Notes under the pieces: generated by a model
Told to the model about the DNA's origin: nothing
The model's input: the letters and a program-made list of their open reading frames with translations, nothing else
The model's database searches: none
Part shown: piece by piece, positions 63,632 through 64,000 of the stretch
Layout: the number at the start of each line of letters is the position of its first letter
How positions within the stretch are numbered: the stretch's first letter is position 1
NCBI RefSeq assembly: GCF_000379445.1
Contig: NZ_KB902239.1
Span: 145-64,144, forward strand
DNA from: Fangia hongkongensis FSC776 = DSM 21703
GTDB lineage: Bacteria; Pseudomonadota; Gammaproteobacteria; Francisellales; Francisellaceae
Length of the DNA stretch: 64,000 bases
Reading direction: 5' to 3'
Made by a program: the position numbers and the translations under genes

Positions 63632-64000
63632 TTACTTCCCAATGCAAAAACTGCCAAAAATCTCGCCTAAAAGATCATCAGAGCTAAATTCACCAGTAAT
63701 AGCGCTAAGTGCTTTTTGGGCAAGATTGAGCTCTTCTGCTAGGAGCTCACCTATTTTATGATCAAGGTGCGCTTGCGCAAGTTCAAGGTGAGAGGACGCA
63801 AGATGAAGTGCATCTAAGTGGCGCTTTCTTGCAGTAAAAGCACCTTCTGTTGTTTGCTTAAAGCCAACGGTGTTGAGTATATGCTCTTTTAACTTGTCGA
63901 TACCAAAATTATGCTTGGCAGAGATATACAGCTGATTCTCTGTATTTTGCTGTGCCACTTTGTCTAATAAATCAATCTTATTGTGGATATAGCTAATAGG
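63632..64000 (-). CDS. mnmE: tRNA uridine-5-carboxymethylaminomethyl modification GTPase MnmE (C-terminal part)
   Basis: A 122-codon fragment continuing beyond the right edge. The visible part begins with the G4 motif NKID and the G5-type SAKHNFGI, followed by the C-terminal helical domain, and ends with the FCIGK motif whose Cys is functional in MnmE. The enzyme works with MnmG on the wobble uridine of several tRNAs. The upstream part is outside the window. The frame is open to position 64000. Confidence 0.93.
   Translation of the reverse strand, partial: PISYIHNKIDLLDKVAQQNTENQLYISAKHNFGIDKLKEHILNTVGFKQTTEGAFTARKRHLDALHLASSHLELAQAHLDHKIGELLAEELNLAQKALSAITGEFSSDDLLGEIFGSFCIGK

Noticed and set aside
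1-64000. Insertion sequences, transposases or integrase genes
   Set aside because: None was found on either strand, so the accessory region lacks direct marks of a mobile element.

Overview
The window looks like chromosomal DNA of a low-GC gammaproteobacterium. Housekeeping proteins (FtsZ, AlgC-type phosphohexomutase, ClpB, EF-Ts) have gammaproteobacterial architecture, and a complete TamA/TamB pair shows a diderm cell. The AT-rich sequence and gene style suggest the Francisella/Fastidiosibacteraceae neighbourhood. That placement is inference; the only rRNA in view is a 5S gene.

Layout. 1-930: a 5S rRNA ending an rRNA operon, then a gene-poor stretch and a small helix-turn-helix protein on the minus strand. 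1.1-7.5 kb: a MidA-type methyltransferase, algC, clpB (with a candidate heat-shock promoter) and an SDR enzyme. 7.6-12.2 kb: the classical rpsB-tsf-pyrH-frr-uppS-cdsA operon behind a structured leader. 12.2-17.7 kb, minus strand: a DUF4286 protein, tamB and tamA. 17.8-22.9 kb: tRNA deaminase tadA, then ddl-ftsQ-ftsA-ftsZ, the tail of the division/cell-wall cluster.

23.3-36.3 kb is a full Tad/Flp type IVc pilus locus: Flp pilin, prepilin peptidase, CpaB/RcpC, secretin, pilus lipoprotein, TadZ, TadE, TadF, a long-linker OmpA protein, the CpaF/TadA ATPase, TadB, TadC, TadG and TadD. TadD runs almost without gaps into two PAP2 phosphatases, a GT-C-like membrane glycosyltransferase, a GtrB-like glycosyltransferase, a methyltransferase and a GtrA-like flippase (36.3-41.8 kb). 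The arrangement suggests a lipid-linked glycosylation system made together with the pilus.

42-60.5 kb is an accessory, secretion-oriented region. It holds a small beta-barrel protein, a lipoprotein with twelve Asp-box repeats, a 1716-residue RHS protein, a secreted subtilisin-like protease convergent with it, a secreted protein with a degenerate MACPF signature paired with a 145-residue secreted protein, an AraC-type regulator, a 712-residue secreted protein whose core recalls helical pore formers, and a second TadG-like protein. A 10-base element (CACTTAATGC) occurs upstream of both the AraC gene and the 712-residue protein, and its half is part of a palindrome upstream of the MACPF-like gene. 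This suggests a small toxin regulon. The two TadG paralogues bracket the region.

60.6-64 kb returns to core genes: DUF4404, a likely divergent HolD overlapping RimI, a tandem-duplicated GrpB protein, a RimJ/RimL-like acetyltransferase and the C-terminal end of MnmE, cut by the window edge.
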